Positions 1 to 6,624 of a stretch of DNA of 21,847 nucleotides are shown here, piece after piece. A program made the translations under genes and the position numbers. The DNA comes from a virus: the IMG/VR virus record IMGVR_UViG_3300042445_003235, positions 1 to 21,847 of that record, one strand, 5' to 3'. The notes beneath the pieces are model-generated. The model saw only the letters and a program-made list of their open reading frames with translations, was not told the origin of the DNA and ran no database searches. How positions within the stretch are numbered: position 1 is the first letter of the stretch; each line of letters begins with the position of its first letter.

Positions 1-187
1 TATTGAAGGCAAACTCATTCGCGCAGCTCTGCTTGAAGAACTCCCCCTCGAGGAACATGCACGATCCCTTGCAGAGCTGAACGACCGGGCATGACATGCA
101 TTCCTCCCGGAAGGCAAAATGCGTCGCAGTGTCGAGCGCGATTGTCTCGAAATACACAACGTGGCTGACACTTTTTCTATCCGCCAT
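1..187 (-). CDS. SPASM-like cysteine-rich protein, partial (C-terminus outside window)
   Basis: Reading leftwards from ATG at 187, 62 residues are open to the window edge with no stop. Cysteines fall at residues 30, 33, 39, 43 and 55, giving CX2CX5CX3C-X11-C, within the motif CMSCPVVQLCKGSCMF. This spacing is the established second half of the SPASM domain, which holds auxiliary 4Fe-4S clusters in radical SAM peptide-modifying enzymes such as PqqE and the anaerobic sulfatase maturases. The ATG overlaps the end of the upstream gene by 11 bp and a GGGGGTGG stretch lies just before it, so the two are probably co-translated. Oddly, the usual order is radical SAM core first and SPASM last; here the motif sits near the N-terminus and neither the core CX3CX2C nor the first SPASM half is seen. 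It could be a separate SPASM subunit, a 5'-truncated enzyme, or another zinc or Fe-S protein. No function is proven. Confidence 0.6.
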   Translation of the reverse strand, partial: MADRKSVSHVVYFETIALDTATHFAFREECMSCPVVQLCKGSCMFLEGEFFKQSCANEFAFN

Positions 188-836
188 CCACCCCCAACCA
201 AATGGCAAACTGCCCACTCTCATCCGAAATCCTGCGCTCAATCCCCGCGGCTGCCTCCGCGGCGTTGATCCGCTCAAGGATCTTGGCTTGCTCGGAGTTG
301 AATAGGATGGCTTCATCGAGGCTCTCGGTCCGATGGTTCAGCCCGGTGCTGCTGTTGTGCCAGACGAAGGCGTCGTAACCGGCGAGGTCACCACTACTAG
401 AAACAACGACCTCCCAGACCTCGGCGCCGTGTTCGCCAAGACGCACCCCGTTGATCACGCGCGCGGCAGAATGGTCACGGCGCAACTCAGAAAAGACGCG
501 GCGCCGATGGTCCGCAGCGGCCTCGTAGGTTTCGTGGAGATGACCATCAGAAGTCCGGTAGAGGTTCTCTTCGATATGATCGCCGAAGTAGGTGATGGCC
601 TCGTGGCGGGTGCGTAGGTCGTGGCACCATTTCAGCCAACCGGCGGCGGCGTCGTGACCGGGTTCACCGCTTTCAGCCGCGGCGATCTCCAACTCGTCCA
701 TCATGCCGAGCATAAGCTCGTAACCCGTGGCATAATCGAACTCGGAGACACCGGCGGTCAGGAATACCCGTTCCAACACCGCATAGGCACCGTCACACAC
801 GCCCATGTCCTTGAAGAACTGCAAAGATGTTTTCAT
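177..836 (-). CDS. Hypothetical protein after the glycine-rich tail genes
   Basis: This is a 219-residue protein that I do not recognise. It starts at ATG 836, overlapping the stop of the glycine-rich gene in an ATGA arrangement, and ends in TAG at 177, inside the start of the SPASM-like gene. It is acidic and soluble, with no signal peptide or membrane segment. The N-terminal half is helical and rich in Glu, His and aromatic residues (motifs GYELMLGMMDELE and YFGDHIEENLYRTSDGHLHETY). The middle looks like a beta segment (AEVWEVVVSSSGDLAGYDAF), and a helical stretch (SLDEAILFNSEQAKILERI) precedes the C-terminus. Its tight coupling to both neighbours suggests a job with them, for example as a partner or substrate-presenting protein for the SPASM-like product or as a tail-tip accessory. 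That is inference from position only. Confidence 0.75.
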   Translation of the reverse strand: MKTSLQFFKDMGVCDGAYAVLERVFLTAGVSEFDYATGYELMLGMMDELEIAAAESGEPGHDAAAGWLKWCHDLRTRHEAITYFGDHIEENLYRTSDGHLHETYEAAADHRRRVFSELRRDHSAARVINGVRLGEHGAEVWEVVVSSSGDLAGYDAFVWHNSSTGLNHRTESLDEAILFNSEQAKILERINAAEAAAGIERRISDESGQFAIWLGVDGG

Positions 837-1318
837 CCAATGGCTCCATATGCGCGGGCTGATCCCCCAATCCAGGTGATCGCGTGCCCGTTAGCTGCGA
901 TGGCTTTGCCTCCGGCTGCACCAGGATTGCCACCAGCCTGCGCCGTAAAGTCGGCTAGGGAGCGTGTTGCGGCCCCGCCAGCAGCCCCCCAGCCGCCCCC
1001 ACCGCCCGAAAGCGGTTTGATCGGTGCCAGCGTACCATCGTTGGCGTTGCGGGCGACGTAGACGACAAAGCTGTCCCCCTGACCGGCTTCACCTGGCGCA
1101 CCGCCGGGGGCTGCGAAGAGCGTGTCGATTACCCAGCCGAAGGGTGGCATTGGGCGGCGGTCGGGAGATCCAGCCGTAACTGAAGCCGTGATATTGGTGC
1201 GCGGGGTAGAGAAGATCAACTCGCCCACGCCGCCCACAGTACCGGGGAGGATGCGCCCCCCACCCTGCCCCGAGATGCCCGCAATCTTAAAAGGACCACT
1301 GCTGCCGCCGCTTCCCAT
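833..1318 (-). CDS. Glycine-rich tail tip protein (second of two)
   Basis: The product is 161 residues and glycine-rich throughout, with runs such as SGGGGGWGAAGG at about 104-115 and GNPGAAGG at about 130-137. The start at 1318 is fixed by an AAGGGAG ribosome site 6 bases upstream; an in-frame extension to 1423 would overlap the previous gene and has no such site. The C-terminal segment (NGHAITWIGGSARAYGAIG) resembles the ending common in phage glycine-rich tail fibre tips, where a 'TW..G....GA' motif follows an N-G step. Polyglycine-rich lattices are known from receptor-binding adhesins such as T-even gp38, so a receptor-contacting role is plausible. Its stop overlaps the next gene's ATG by 4 bp. 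It may act with the longer glycine-rich protein encoded just upstream. Confidence 0.75.
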   Translation of the reverse strand: MGSGGSSGPFKIAGISGQGGGRILPGTVGGVGELIFSTPRTNITASVTAGSPDRRPMPPFGWVIDTLFAAPGGAPGEAGQGDSFVVYVARNANDGTLAPIKPLSGGGGGWGAAGGAATRSLADFTAQAGGNPGAAGGKAIAANGHAITWIGGSARAYGAIG

Positions 1319-1341
1319 GATCGTCTCCCTTGATCGTTCGA

Positions 1342-2121
1342 TTAGATACCACTGCCCTGGATCGCGCCCGCGCCACTTGCCCCGCCCGCACCGCCATGGG
1401 TGGCGATCGTTTGACCCGCCCAAGTGTTCGAAGCCGTGTTAACGGATCCCGGCTGGCCAATGGCCCCACCTTCGCCAAAGCCGCCCAAAACGACGCTGCT
1501 CGTTGTGCCGAAGGGCATAGGGCCACCGCGCCCCCCGCCTGCGCCACCCCCACCCGGGCAATGAATGCCGGTAATAAAGATCGCAAGGGGGGCCCCAGTC
1601 ATTCCGGCACCCCCACCGCCGCCGCCGCCAATATAACCGATGGTATTGTCGATAATGATCGGCCCCCGCAGCGCGATCGCCGGCCCGCCGGCAGTGGGGC
1701 CGACATAGGTGGTGCGATCTGCCTGCATGTATCCGCCATCCCCGCCCTTGCCCATGATGAAGCCACGGTTGACGAGCGTCAGGCCTCCGGGGAAGGCCCC
1801 GCCCATGTCGAGCGCCGGGATCGAAGTGTTGTCAGACCAGATGTAGATGCCGGAGGCGACCGTCACCTCGACCCTGCTGCTCCCATCCCAGCCCACGCCG
1901 AGGAGATAGCTGCGCAGGTTCAGATGCAGCTGATTGGCCGTGATGGTGTGGCTGAACTGCGCCGCCTTACCACGCAAACTGCTCTTGCCGATGGGACCCG
2001 AGGTAATCCCCGCAAGCCCGCGCACCGCGGCACTGCCGAGCGAGATCGTGGTTGATGCCGCGCGGCCCAGTTCAAGATTGACCTGCGACAGGGAGAGCGG
2101 TCCGGTTAGAGGAAGCGGCAT
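1342..2121 (-). CDS. Glycine-rich tail fibre / receptor-binding protein (first of two)
   Basis: This 259-residue protein has two parts. The N-terminus (residues about 4-52, including LSQVNLELGR and IGKSSLRGKA) follows a pattern seen at the start of many phage tail and fibre proteins, in which a 'GPISLSQVN.ELG' segment is followed by 'S...LRGK'. Residues about 55-100 are a beta-type segment. The remainder holds glycine clusters at 124-130 (GKGGDGG), 165-172 (eight residues, seven of them in an unbroken Gly run), 190-200 and 243-252, separated by short hydrophobic strands such as IALRGPIIIDNTIGYI. This layout fits a polyglycine-helix sandwich adhesin tip. It starts 3 bases after the stop of the upstream short gene. 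Function as adhesin is inferred. Confidence 0.75.
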   Translation of the reverse strand: MPLPLTGPLSLSQVNLELGRAASTTISLGSAAVRGLAGITSGPIGKSSLRGKAAQFSHTITANQLHLNLRSYLLGVGWDGSSRVEVTVASGIYIWSDNTSIPALDMGGAFPGGLTLVNRGFIMGKGGDGGYMQADRTTYVGPTAGGPAIALRGPIIIDNTIGYIGGGGGGGAGMTGAPLAIFITGIHCPGGGGAGGGRGGPMPFGTTSSVVLGGFGEGGAIGQPGSVNTASNTWAGQTIATHGGAGGASGAGAIQGSGI

Positions 2122-2124
2122 GGA

Positions 2125-2415
2125 TCACGGGCTCCCGAAGGCGGTCACATCGCCCAAGACCACCAGATTGCCCGAACCGTCGATCGTCATGATGTCGGTG
2201 CCGTTGTAGCGGAAAGTCAGGCTCGCGCCGTCCGCCTGCGCGGTGAAGGCGCCCCAGCGCGCGCCGACCTCGATGATCTCCTCACTGCCGTCGGAGCGCT
2301 TGAGGAAGAGCTTTCCGTCCCGAGTGTTGACGGCCAGCTCACCCAGATCGAGCTGGGCGGTGGTCGGCACCTTCGTGGCGATTGCAGAGCGTTTCAGGAG
2401 GATGGTGCTGGGCAT
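2125..2415 (-). CDS. Short fibre head-domain protein
   Basis: The product has 96 residues. The N-terminus (STILLKRSAIATKVPTTAQL, then DLGELAVNTRDGKLFLKR) is a module widely found at the start of phage fibre proteins, where an 'I.LKRS' strand is followed by 'L.GELA.N..DGKLF.K'. It resembles the N-terminus of the large fibre protein encoded just upstream (IQLKRR ... LRSGEVAHNEVDDTLYVGK), so the two are probably paralogous in that part. The C-terminal half is a beta-rich tail (ASLTFRYNGTDIMTIDGSGNLVVLGDVTAF), typical of short fibre or collar pieces. A likely role is as an adaptor or attachment piece for the glycine-rich proteins that follow. The 113 bases between this gene and the upstream fibre hold no gene that I can support. 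Confidence 0.7.
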   Translation of the reverse strand: MPSTILLKRSAIATKVPTTAQLDLGELAVNTRDGKLFLKRSDGSEEIIEVGARWGAFTAQADGASLTFRYNGTDIMTIDGSGNLVVLGDVTAFGSP

Positions 2416-2528
2416 CGGAGTTCCCGGGTTCTGAAGGGAATGGCGAGGATGACGGGCGGGCCCGCAGGACCCGACGCAGATCGTCCCGTCGAGATGAGCT
2501 CAAAGGCACAAGGTCGACTGGGAGCCGA

Positions 2529-4169
2529 TCAGAAGAGCCCGCCGTCCAGCGCTATGCCGTCGACCGTACCGCCGGTGATCGCAACGGCCGATGAGGATTG
2601 TGTGGCCAGTGTGCCAAGTCCCAGCGTGCTGCGCGCCGTTGGCGCATCGGCATCATCGAGTAAAGTGCGGGCAAAAGCCGTTAGGGGCGCAAGGGCCGCA
2701 GCCGAAGCGCCGGTGTAATAGGTCAGCCGATCCGCGGCAGGTGTCAAATTTCCGACGGTTGCGAGGGCCGCGGTGAGGCTGAGTGTCGGGTTTCCGGCGA
2801 CGGCATCACCGTTCGTGACCGAAAGACCCGCGCCGCTCACCGCAATCGACCGCGCCGCGACCGTCGCGGCCGCCGTCCGGGCCACAAGACCGTTGGTCGC
2901 AAGGTTGTGCAACGCAAGCGCCTGACCGCTCAGCGCAACCGTATCGGCCGCCACGGCAATCCCGGCGCCTGCGCCCACATCCAGCGTGTTGCCAGACCGG
3001 GTGAGCCCGGCCCCTGCGAGGATCTGACCCGCCCCGGTGAACTGGACGAAGGTGACCGCCGTCGTGCCGAGCGTCCCGCCCGGATCGACCGTGCTGAGAT
3101 AGCCGAGATCGGCATTCACCGCGCCGCTCTCGACAAAGACATAGGCCGAGACCAACTCGCCCCAGACATCGGCATCTGCCGCGCGACCCCAGGCCCCCGC
3201 CGCAACCACATAGATCCCGTTCTGGCTCGCCGTCGTCTGATCCTTCACCAGAACACGGTCCCCCGCGACCAGGGCCACGCCATCGATAGTCATCGGTCCG
3301 GAAAGCGCCGCAATCGTGGCCGTACTCGCCGCGCGCACCGACTGCTTGGGCTCAAGCCCCTGTACCGTGAGATCAACATAGGCCTTGGTCACCGCATCCT
3401 GCGCGCCTTGCGGATCGCCAAGGCCCGTCAGGCGATAACCGCCAAGGCCAAGATCGGCCGCGGGCGCCGCCAACTGATCCAGCCGTGTGGCCCGCACGAA
3501 GGCGGTCGTTGCGATCTGGGTCGTGTTTGTCCCAACCGCAGCCGTCGGTGCGGTGGGGGTTCCGCTAAAAGCCGGCGATGCCAGTGGCGCGCGCGACGTG
3601 TCCGTGGGGTGGACGTGATCGGCGCGGGCAAATCGGGGGGCCGTGCCTACCGCGGCTGTGCCATCCATTATAGGCGCCGTCGCCGCCGCCTGGCCCAGGA
3701 CAAAGGCGGTCGTCGCGAGCTGCGTGCTGTTCGTATCCGCCGCAGCCGTCGTGGCCGTGGGCGTGCCAGTGAGCGCAGGCGAGGCGAGCCCGACCTTGGC
3801 ATCAAGCGCCGCCTGAAGCCCAGTGACCTCCCCAATTGCATGGGCATGGCTGAGTGCGGCCCGCCCGGCAATTCCGGCATCAAGCTGGGATTTGCGCACG
3901 AGGTCGGTGGCGCCCGTGGCATCCTCGGTGGATTTCGGAGGGGTGGTGAAGGTTTTCGGGCCGACAATGCTCTGCGTGCCCGCTAGATCGACAAAGGCAC
4001 CCTTGCCTGCGAGCGGGATCACGGCCGTGGCATTGCCCGCCCCGTCATCGCCCTTGCCCACGTAAAGCGTGTCATCGACCTCATTATGGGCGACCTCGCC
4101 TGATCTCAAAGCCGCTGGGGCCCCGGCGTTGCCAGCGGGGCGACGCTTGAGCTGGATCGTATTGGCCAT
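2529..4169 (-). CDS. Tail fibre protein with internal repeats
   Basis: This 546-residue protein is Ala/Gly/Thr-rich and has fibre architecture. Residues 1-55 are an attachment-type module (IQLKRR ... GEVAHNEVDDTLYVGKGDDG). Residues 107-125 carry the hinge motif SHAHAIGEVTGLQAALDAK, common in phage fibres. Residues 128-157 and 196-225 are two copies of a 30-residue repeat of the type 'LASPALTGTPTA ... TQLATTAFV', separated by a spacer with ADHVHPTDTSRAP. From about 230 a module reads GYRLTGLGDPQGAQDAVTKAYVD, followed by a beta-rich region with VLVKDQTTASQNGIYVV at about 307-322. The C-terminus ends in DGGLF, an ending shared by two other tail proteins here. Its start overlaps the preceding gene's stop in TGATG. 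It most likely forms the long side or tip fibre. Confidence 0.8.
   Translation of the reverse strand: MANTIQLKRRPAGNAGAPAALRSGEVAHNEVDDTLYVGKGDDGAGNATAVIPLAGKGAFVDLAGTQSIVGPKTFTTPPKSTEDATGATDLVRKSQLDAGIAGRAALSHAHAIGEVTGLQAALDAKVGLASPALTGTPTATTAAADTNSTQLATTAFVLGQAAATAPIMDGTAAVGTAPRFARADHVHPTDTSRAPLASPAFSGTPTAPTAAVGTNTTQIATTAFVRATRLDQLAAPAADLGLGGYRLTGLGDPQGAQDAVTKAYVDLTVQGLEPKQSVRAASTATIAALSGPMTIDGVALVAGDRVLVKDQTTASQNGIYVVAAGAWGRAADADVWGELVSAYVFVESGAVNADLGYLSTVDPGGTLGTTAVTFVQFTGAGQILAGAGLTRSGNTLDVGAGAGIAVAADTVALSGQALALHNLATNGLVARTAAATVAARSIAVSGAGLSVTNGDAVAGNPTLSLTAALATVGNLTPAADRLTYYTGASAAALAPLTAFARTLLDDADAPTARSTLGLGTLATQSSSAVAITGGTVDGIALDGGLF
3495..3788 (-). repeat. Two 90-bp repeat units inside the tail fibre gene
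   Basis: Positions 3699-3788 and 3495-3584 encode the two 30-residue copies (LASPALTGTPTA... and LASPAFSGTPTA...), offset by 68 codons. The protein copies differ at about seven positions, so the DNA repeat is degenerate. This repeat type is common in phage fibres and is a likely site of recombination between fibre genes. Confidence 0.75.
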
Positions 4170-4396
4170 CAGAAGAAGCCTCCGTTGATGGGGGTGTCGA
4201 TGGGAAGAACGGTGATCCCGGGCGCGCCCTGATCACCCTTGTCACCTTGGGGGCCCGCCCGACCTTGCGGACCAGGCTGGCCGAGCAGCCGCAGACCGAC
4301 CGGCCCCGCCAGCAGGCGCAGCCGGACCGGTTCACTGGCGCTCAGATGCAGGCGGATCGGCCCGGTCAGGGGCCTGAGATCAAGCGCTCCAGGCAT
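4169..4396 (-). CDS. Short collagen-like tail protein
   Basis: The product is 75 residues. Residues about 5-38 hold three degenerate copies of a '[GE]P[IV]xL[HR]L' unit (GPIRLHLSAS, EPVRLRLLA, GPVGLRLLG). They are followed by seven Gly-X-Y triplets beginning GQPGPQGRAGPQG and ending GAPG. Collagen-like triplets in phage proteins normally form trimeric stalks in fibres. The C-terminus is INGGFF, similar to the endings of the large fibre (DGGLF) and the small protein after J (DGGVY). It starts 3 bases after the upstream gene's stop and its own stop shares a base with the fibre start (TGATG). A trimerising linker between the BppU-like protein and the fibre is a reasonable inference. Confidence 0.7.
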   Translation of the reverse strand: MPGALDLRPLTGPIRLHLSASEPVRLRLLAGPVGLRLLGQPGPQGRAGPQGDKGDQGAPGITVLPIDTPINGGFF

Positions 4397-4399
4397 GGC

Positions 4400-4759
4400 T
4401 CAGAGCTCCCCGGATGCGGGGAGCCTCGTCACGGGCAGCACCACGGGGATTTCCAGAAGGAAGCCGAGATGGCGGTCCGGCGTCAGATCGGTGCGCACGA
4501 GGTCCAGTACCACGGTGCCGGAGGTGAGGGCCCCGGTAACGGCAGGCGCGACGATGATCTCGAGGGTGCGACCATCGACGCGCCGCACACTTCCGGCCGC
4601 GCTGGAAAGATCCGCGAGGACGCCCGCGGCGCTGATCGCGCTGCGCATCTGCCCGGCAAAGCTCGCCCCGTCCGGAAAGAGGTCCGCCTCCGCCTGAAGC
4701 TGCAGCCGGTATTCGTAGCCGATCAGAATAACCGGCCCCTCCTGAAGCGATGTGGTCAT
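4400..4759 (-). CDS. Hypothetical baseplate/fibre-associated protein (BppU-like)
   Basis: This is a 119-residue protein with an ATG start at 4759. The N-terminus is beta-rich (GPVILIGYEYRLQLQAEADLFPDG). The middle holds a short helix (SFAGQMRSAISAAG), and the second half alternates strands (RTLEIIVAPAVTGAL, GTVVLDLVRTD, RHLGFLLEIPVVLPVT). This layout, with 'G.vv.DlvRtD', resembles the N-terminal immunoglobulin-like domain of upper baseplate proteins that carry fibres (BppU type). The similarity is by eye and weak. As the first gene of the fibre module it is well placed to connect fibres to the tail tip. It faces away from the plus-strand YecA-family gene, with about 90 bases between their starts. 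Confidence 0.6.
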   Translation of the reverse strand: MTTSLQEGPVILIGYEYRLQLQAEADLFPDGASFAGQMRSAISAAGVLADLSSAAGSVRRVDGRTLEIIVAPAVTGALTSGTVVLDLVRTDLTPDRHLGFLLEIPVVLPVTRLPASGEL

Positions 4760-4849
4760 GCAGGTCTCCCGGGTGCGCCAGAGCGGTCTTGATTGTGGCC
4801 GCAGGTCCGCGCGGCTAAGGATTTGGGCAGGCTGCAGAAGGATCGGGAC

Positions 4850-5557
4850 ATGGGTCAGAACAGGGATCAGGATCTGGAACTGGATGAAGAGCGGCTCGAG
4901 CGCCTGGAAGACCTGCTCGACGCCTTGCCGCTCGAGAATGACCCCATGTCGGTCAGCGAACTCGACGGGTTTCTGACCGGTGTTCTGGCCTGCCCGGAGA
5001 TGATCCCGCCCTCGGACTGGCTCTCACAGGTCTGGGGCGTCACCGGGGACGCGCAACTCCCCGATCTCGAGACGGCGCAGGCGACCATCGACGCGGTGAT
5101 GGAACACTACAACGATATCGCCGCCCGGATCACCCGCTCGCTCTGGATCGAGCCGATCTACGAGATTGATCCCAACAGCGACGAGACCCTCTGGGAGCCT
5201 TGGATCGACGGGTTCACCCGCGCCATGGCCCTGCGGCCGAAGGCTTGGGAGGACCTGCTCGAGCGGGCCGATGAGGAGACCCGCGAGACCATGATCTTCA
5301 TCATGGCGCTGCAGGACATCTACACCGGGAACAGCAAGTTCACCGATGAAGAAATCGACGCAATCGATCTCGAGGCACCAGACCTGATCCCGAACTGCAT
5401 CGCCGCGATCCTGCACCACTCACGGCCCGAACTTGCCGGGCAGATGCCGGCCAACCTGCCGGGCCAGCCCTTCAAGGCCGAGCCGCGCCCGGGCCGCAAC
5501 AATCCCTGTTCCTGTGGCTCTGGGCGCAAATACAAGCAGTGCTGCGGCAAGAACTGA
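4850..5557 (+). CDS. YecA/UPF0149 family protein with C-terminal SEC-C zinc motif
   Basis: This 235-residue protein is on the opposite strand to the phage genes. Residues about 25-190 form a UPF0149 (YecA-like) domain: the motif MSVSELDGFLTGVLACPEM is followed by PPSDWL and a helical body containing LWEPWIDGFTRAM. The C-terminus has the SEC-C motif NPCSCGSGRKYKQCCG, which binds zinc through three Cys and a further Cys or His, as in SecA. I chose ATG 4850 because an AGAAGG site lies about 8 bases upstream and the YecA domain begins soon after; a TTG at 4793 is in frame but has no clear ribosome site. The family's cellular role is poorly known; some members bind SecA or ribosomes. As a lone plus-strand gene between lysis and fibre modules it looks like a moron expressed in the lysogen. 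Confidence 0.88.
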   Translation: MGQNRDQDLELDEERLERLEDLLDALPLENDPMSVSELDGFLTGVLACPEMIPPSDWLSQVWGVTGDAQLPDLETAQATIDAVMEHYNDIAARITRSLWIEPIYEIDPNSDETLWEPWIDGFTRAMALRPKAWEDLLERADEETRETMIFIMALQDIYTGNSKFTDEEIDAIDLEAPDLIPNCIAAILHHSRPELAGQMPANLPGQPFKAEPRPGRNNPCSCGSGRKYKQCCGKN

Positions 5558-5605
5558 GGGCGCGTTGCCATTTTGCGGAACTCTGCGCGATTGGCATGGA
5601 CAAGC

Positions 5606-6574
5606 CTACAGCGTCTTGCCGGTGCGGTGATCCTCGATCCGGGCCGCGCGTGCCTTCCAGGCAAACACGATGACCCCAAGGAAGATCGCCGCACCGAGCA
5701 TCGGCAGGAGGGTGTTCGAATGCGCGCCAAGCCCCATAAGTGTGAGGATACGACCGGCCAGCGTTCTGCCCTCCTCGGCCTGCGCTACCAGGGGCGCCAA
5801 CTGGCTCATCAGAACGCCCGCTGATCCGACAGCCCCAAGCACAATCTGCGCATTGGCGGCCGCCACGATCCGTGAACCCGCAGGCTGACCCTGCGCTCGT
5901 TCCGGCGCAACAGCACGAGGCTTGGCGGCCGCGAGCGCTGTCACCAGGGCGGTGTCGATCACCGGATCGAGCGGCAGCCCCTCGGCATCGCGGAAGGCGA
6001 GGATTGCGCCGCGCGTTCGCGGGCCCATCTTGCCATCGACCCGGCCCACTTCGTGATAGTCGAGTGCTTGCAGCCGCTTCTGGACCGCCTCCACCGACAG
6101 CTTCGTGGGCGGCGTGTCGGGCCGCGTCTCCGCTTGCGTCACGGGGAGCGCAACCAGAGTGGCCCGGCGCACGCCCAGAAGCTTCGAGACCGGGTAGCGT
6201 TTGACGTTCACTGCGTTGTCTTGATTGCCGCCAAGCCCCCAGACCCAAGCCCCCTCGATACGGTCGATGAAGAAGACATGACCCTGCCAGGTCGACCGGC
6301 CCCGTGGAATGACCCCGATGTCGCCCTGCCGCGCCTGCGCAAACTCGACCGGGTCACCCCAATCGAGATAGGATCGCGCCGTCAACTTGCGGGTCGATCC
6401 GATGCCGGCAGCCTCGAGGCAGTGTCCGATGAAGGCCGCGCACCAGGCCACATCGTCATGCTCCACCCAGTCATGGCCTACAGAGGCATACATTGCCATG
6501 ATGGCGGGATTGTTCTCGGGGCCTTTGCCTTCGGTCGTGCCGATCAGCCCACGGGCAATCTCGAACGGGGTCAT
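5606..6574 (-). CDS. Endolysin: NlpC/P60-like (TIGR02594-type) hydrolase with peptidoglycan-binding domain
   Basis: This 322-residue protein has three parts. Residues 1-145 are a cysteine hydrolase of the TIGR02594 type, with the nucleophile motif DDVAWCAAFIGHCLEAAG (C45), a histidine in WQGHVFFIDR (H99) and a polar GGNQDN at 115-120. Residues about 158-215 form a peptidoglycan-binding helical domain (VEAVQKRLQALDYHEVGRVDG ... GPRTRGAILAFRDAEGLP). The C-terminal part has hydrophobic stretches at about 236-258 and 289-307 (MLGAAIFLGVIVFAW), suggesting membrane anchoring or a pinholin-like tail. Ribosome site AGGAG lies 8 bases before ATG 6574. It cleaves peptidoglycan for lysis. Its 3' end converges on the YecA-family gene across 48 bases. 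Confidence 0.88.
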   Translation of the reverse strand: MTPFEIARGLIGTTEGKGPENNPAIMAMYASVGHDWVEHDDVAWCAAFIGHCLEAAGIGSTRKLTARSYLDWGDPVEFAQARQGDIGVIPRGRSTWQGHVFFIDRIEGAWVWGLGGNQDNAVNVKRYPVSKLLGVRRATLVALPVTQAETRPDTPPTKLSVEAVQKRLQALDYHEVGRVDGKMGPRTRGAILAFRDAEGLPLDPVIDTALVTALAAAKPRAVAPERAQGQPAGSRIVAAANAQIVLGAVGSAGVLMSQLAPLVAQAEEGRTLAGRILTLMGLGAHSNTLLPMLGAAIFLGVIVFAWKARAARIEDHRTGKTL

Positions 6575-6597
6575 GCTGGTCTCTCCTGCAAAATGAA

Positions 6598-6624
6598 GAC
6601 GCCGTCCTGGGGCGGGACGGCGTC
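6598..6624 (-). terminator. Perfect 10-bp hairpin upstream of endolysin (possible attenuator or terminator)
   Basis: On the minus strand GACGCCGTCC and GGACGGCGTC pair perfectly around a 7-base loop (CGCCCCA). They are followed by TTCATTTTG and then the endolysin ribosome site AGGAG. The T-tract is short and interrupted, so termination would be partial. The hairpin could also affect endolysin translation. Confidence 0.5.

Noticed and set aside
2-94. Plus-strand open frame of 30 codons running in from the left edge and ending in TGA
   Set aside because: It is antisense to the SPASM-like gene, which has a specific cysteine pattern and a coupled start. The plus frame shows no motif and is followed by antisense of phage genes.
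2416-2528. Hidden small gene or regulatory RNA in the 113-base gap within the fibre module
   Set aside because: Only a GCGGGCCCGC palindrome and a start-poor frame are seen; no ribosome site or conserved motif.
2907-3986. Plus-strand open frame of 359 codons
   Set aside because: Antisense to the large tail fibre gene; extremely Arg/Gly-rich and without recognisable domains.
4760-4849. Promoter for the YecA-family gene (TTGTGG, 17 bases, TAAGGA)
   Set aside because: Matches to both boxes are poor; a promoter must exist near here but I cannot place it.
5558-5605. Possible bidirectional terminator between the YecA-family and endolysin genes
   Set aside because: Only a 5-bp TGCCA/TGGCA pairing over a long loop with no T-run; too weak to call.
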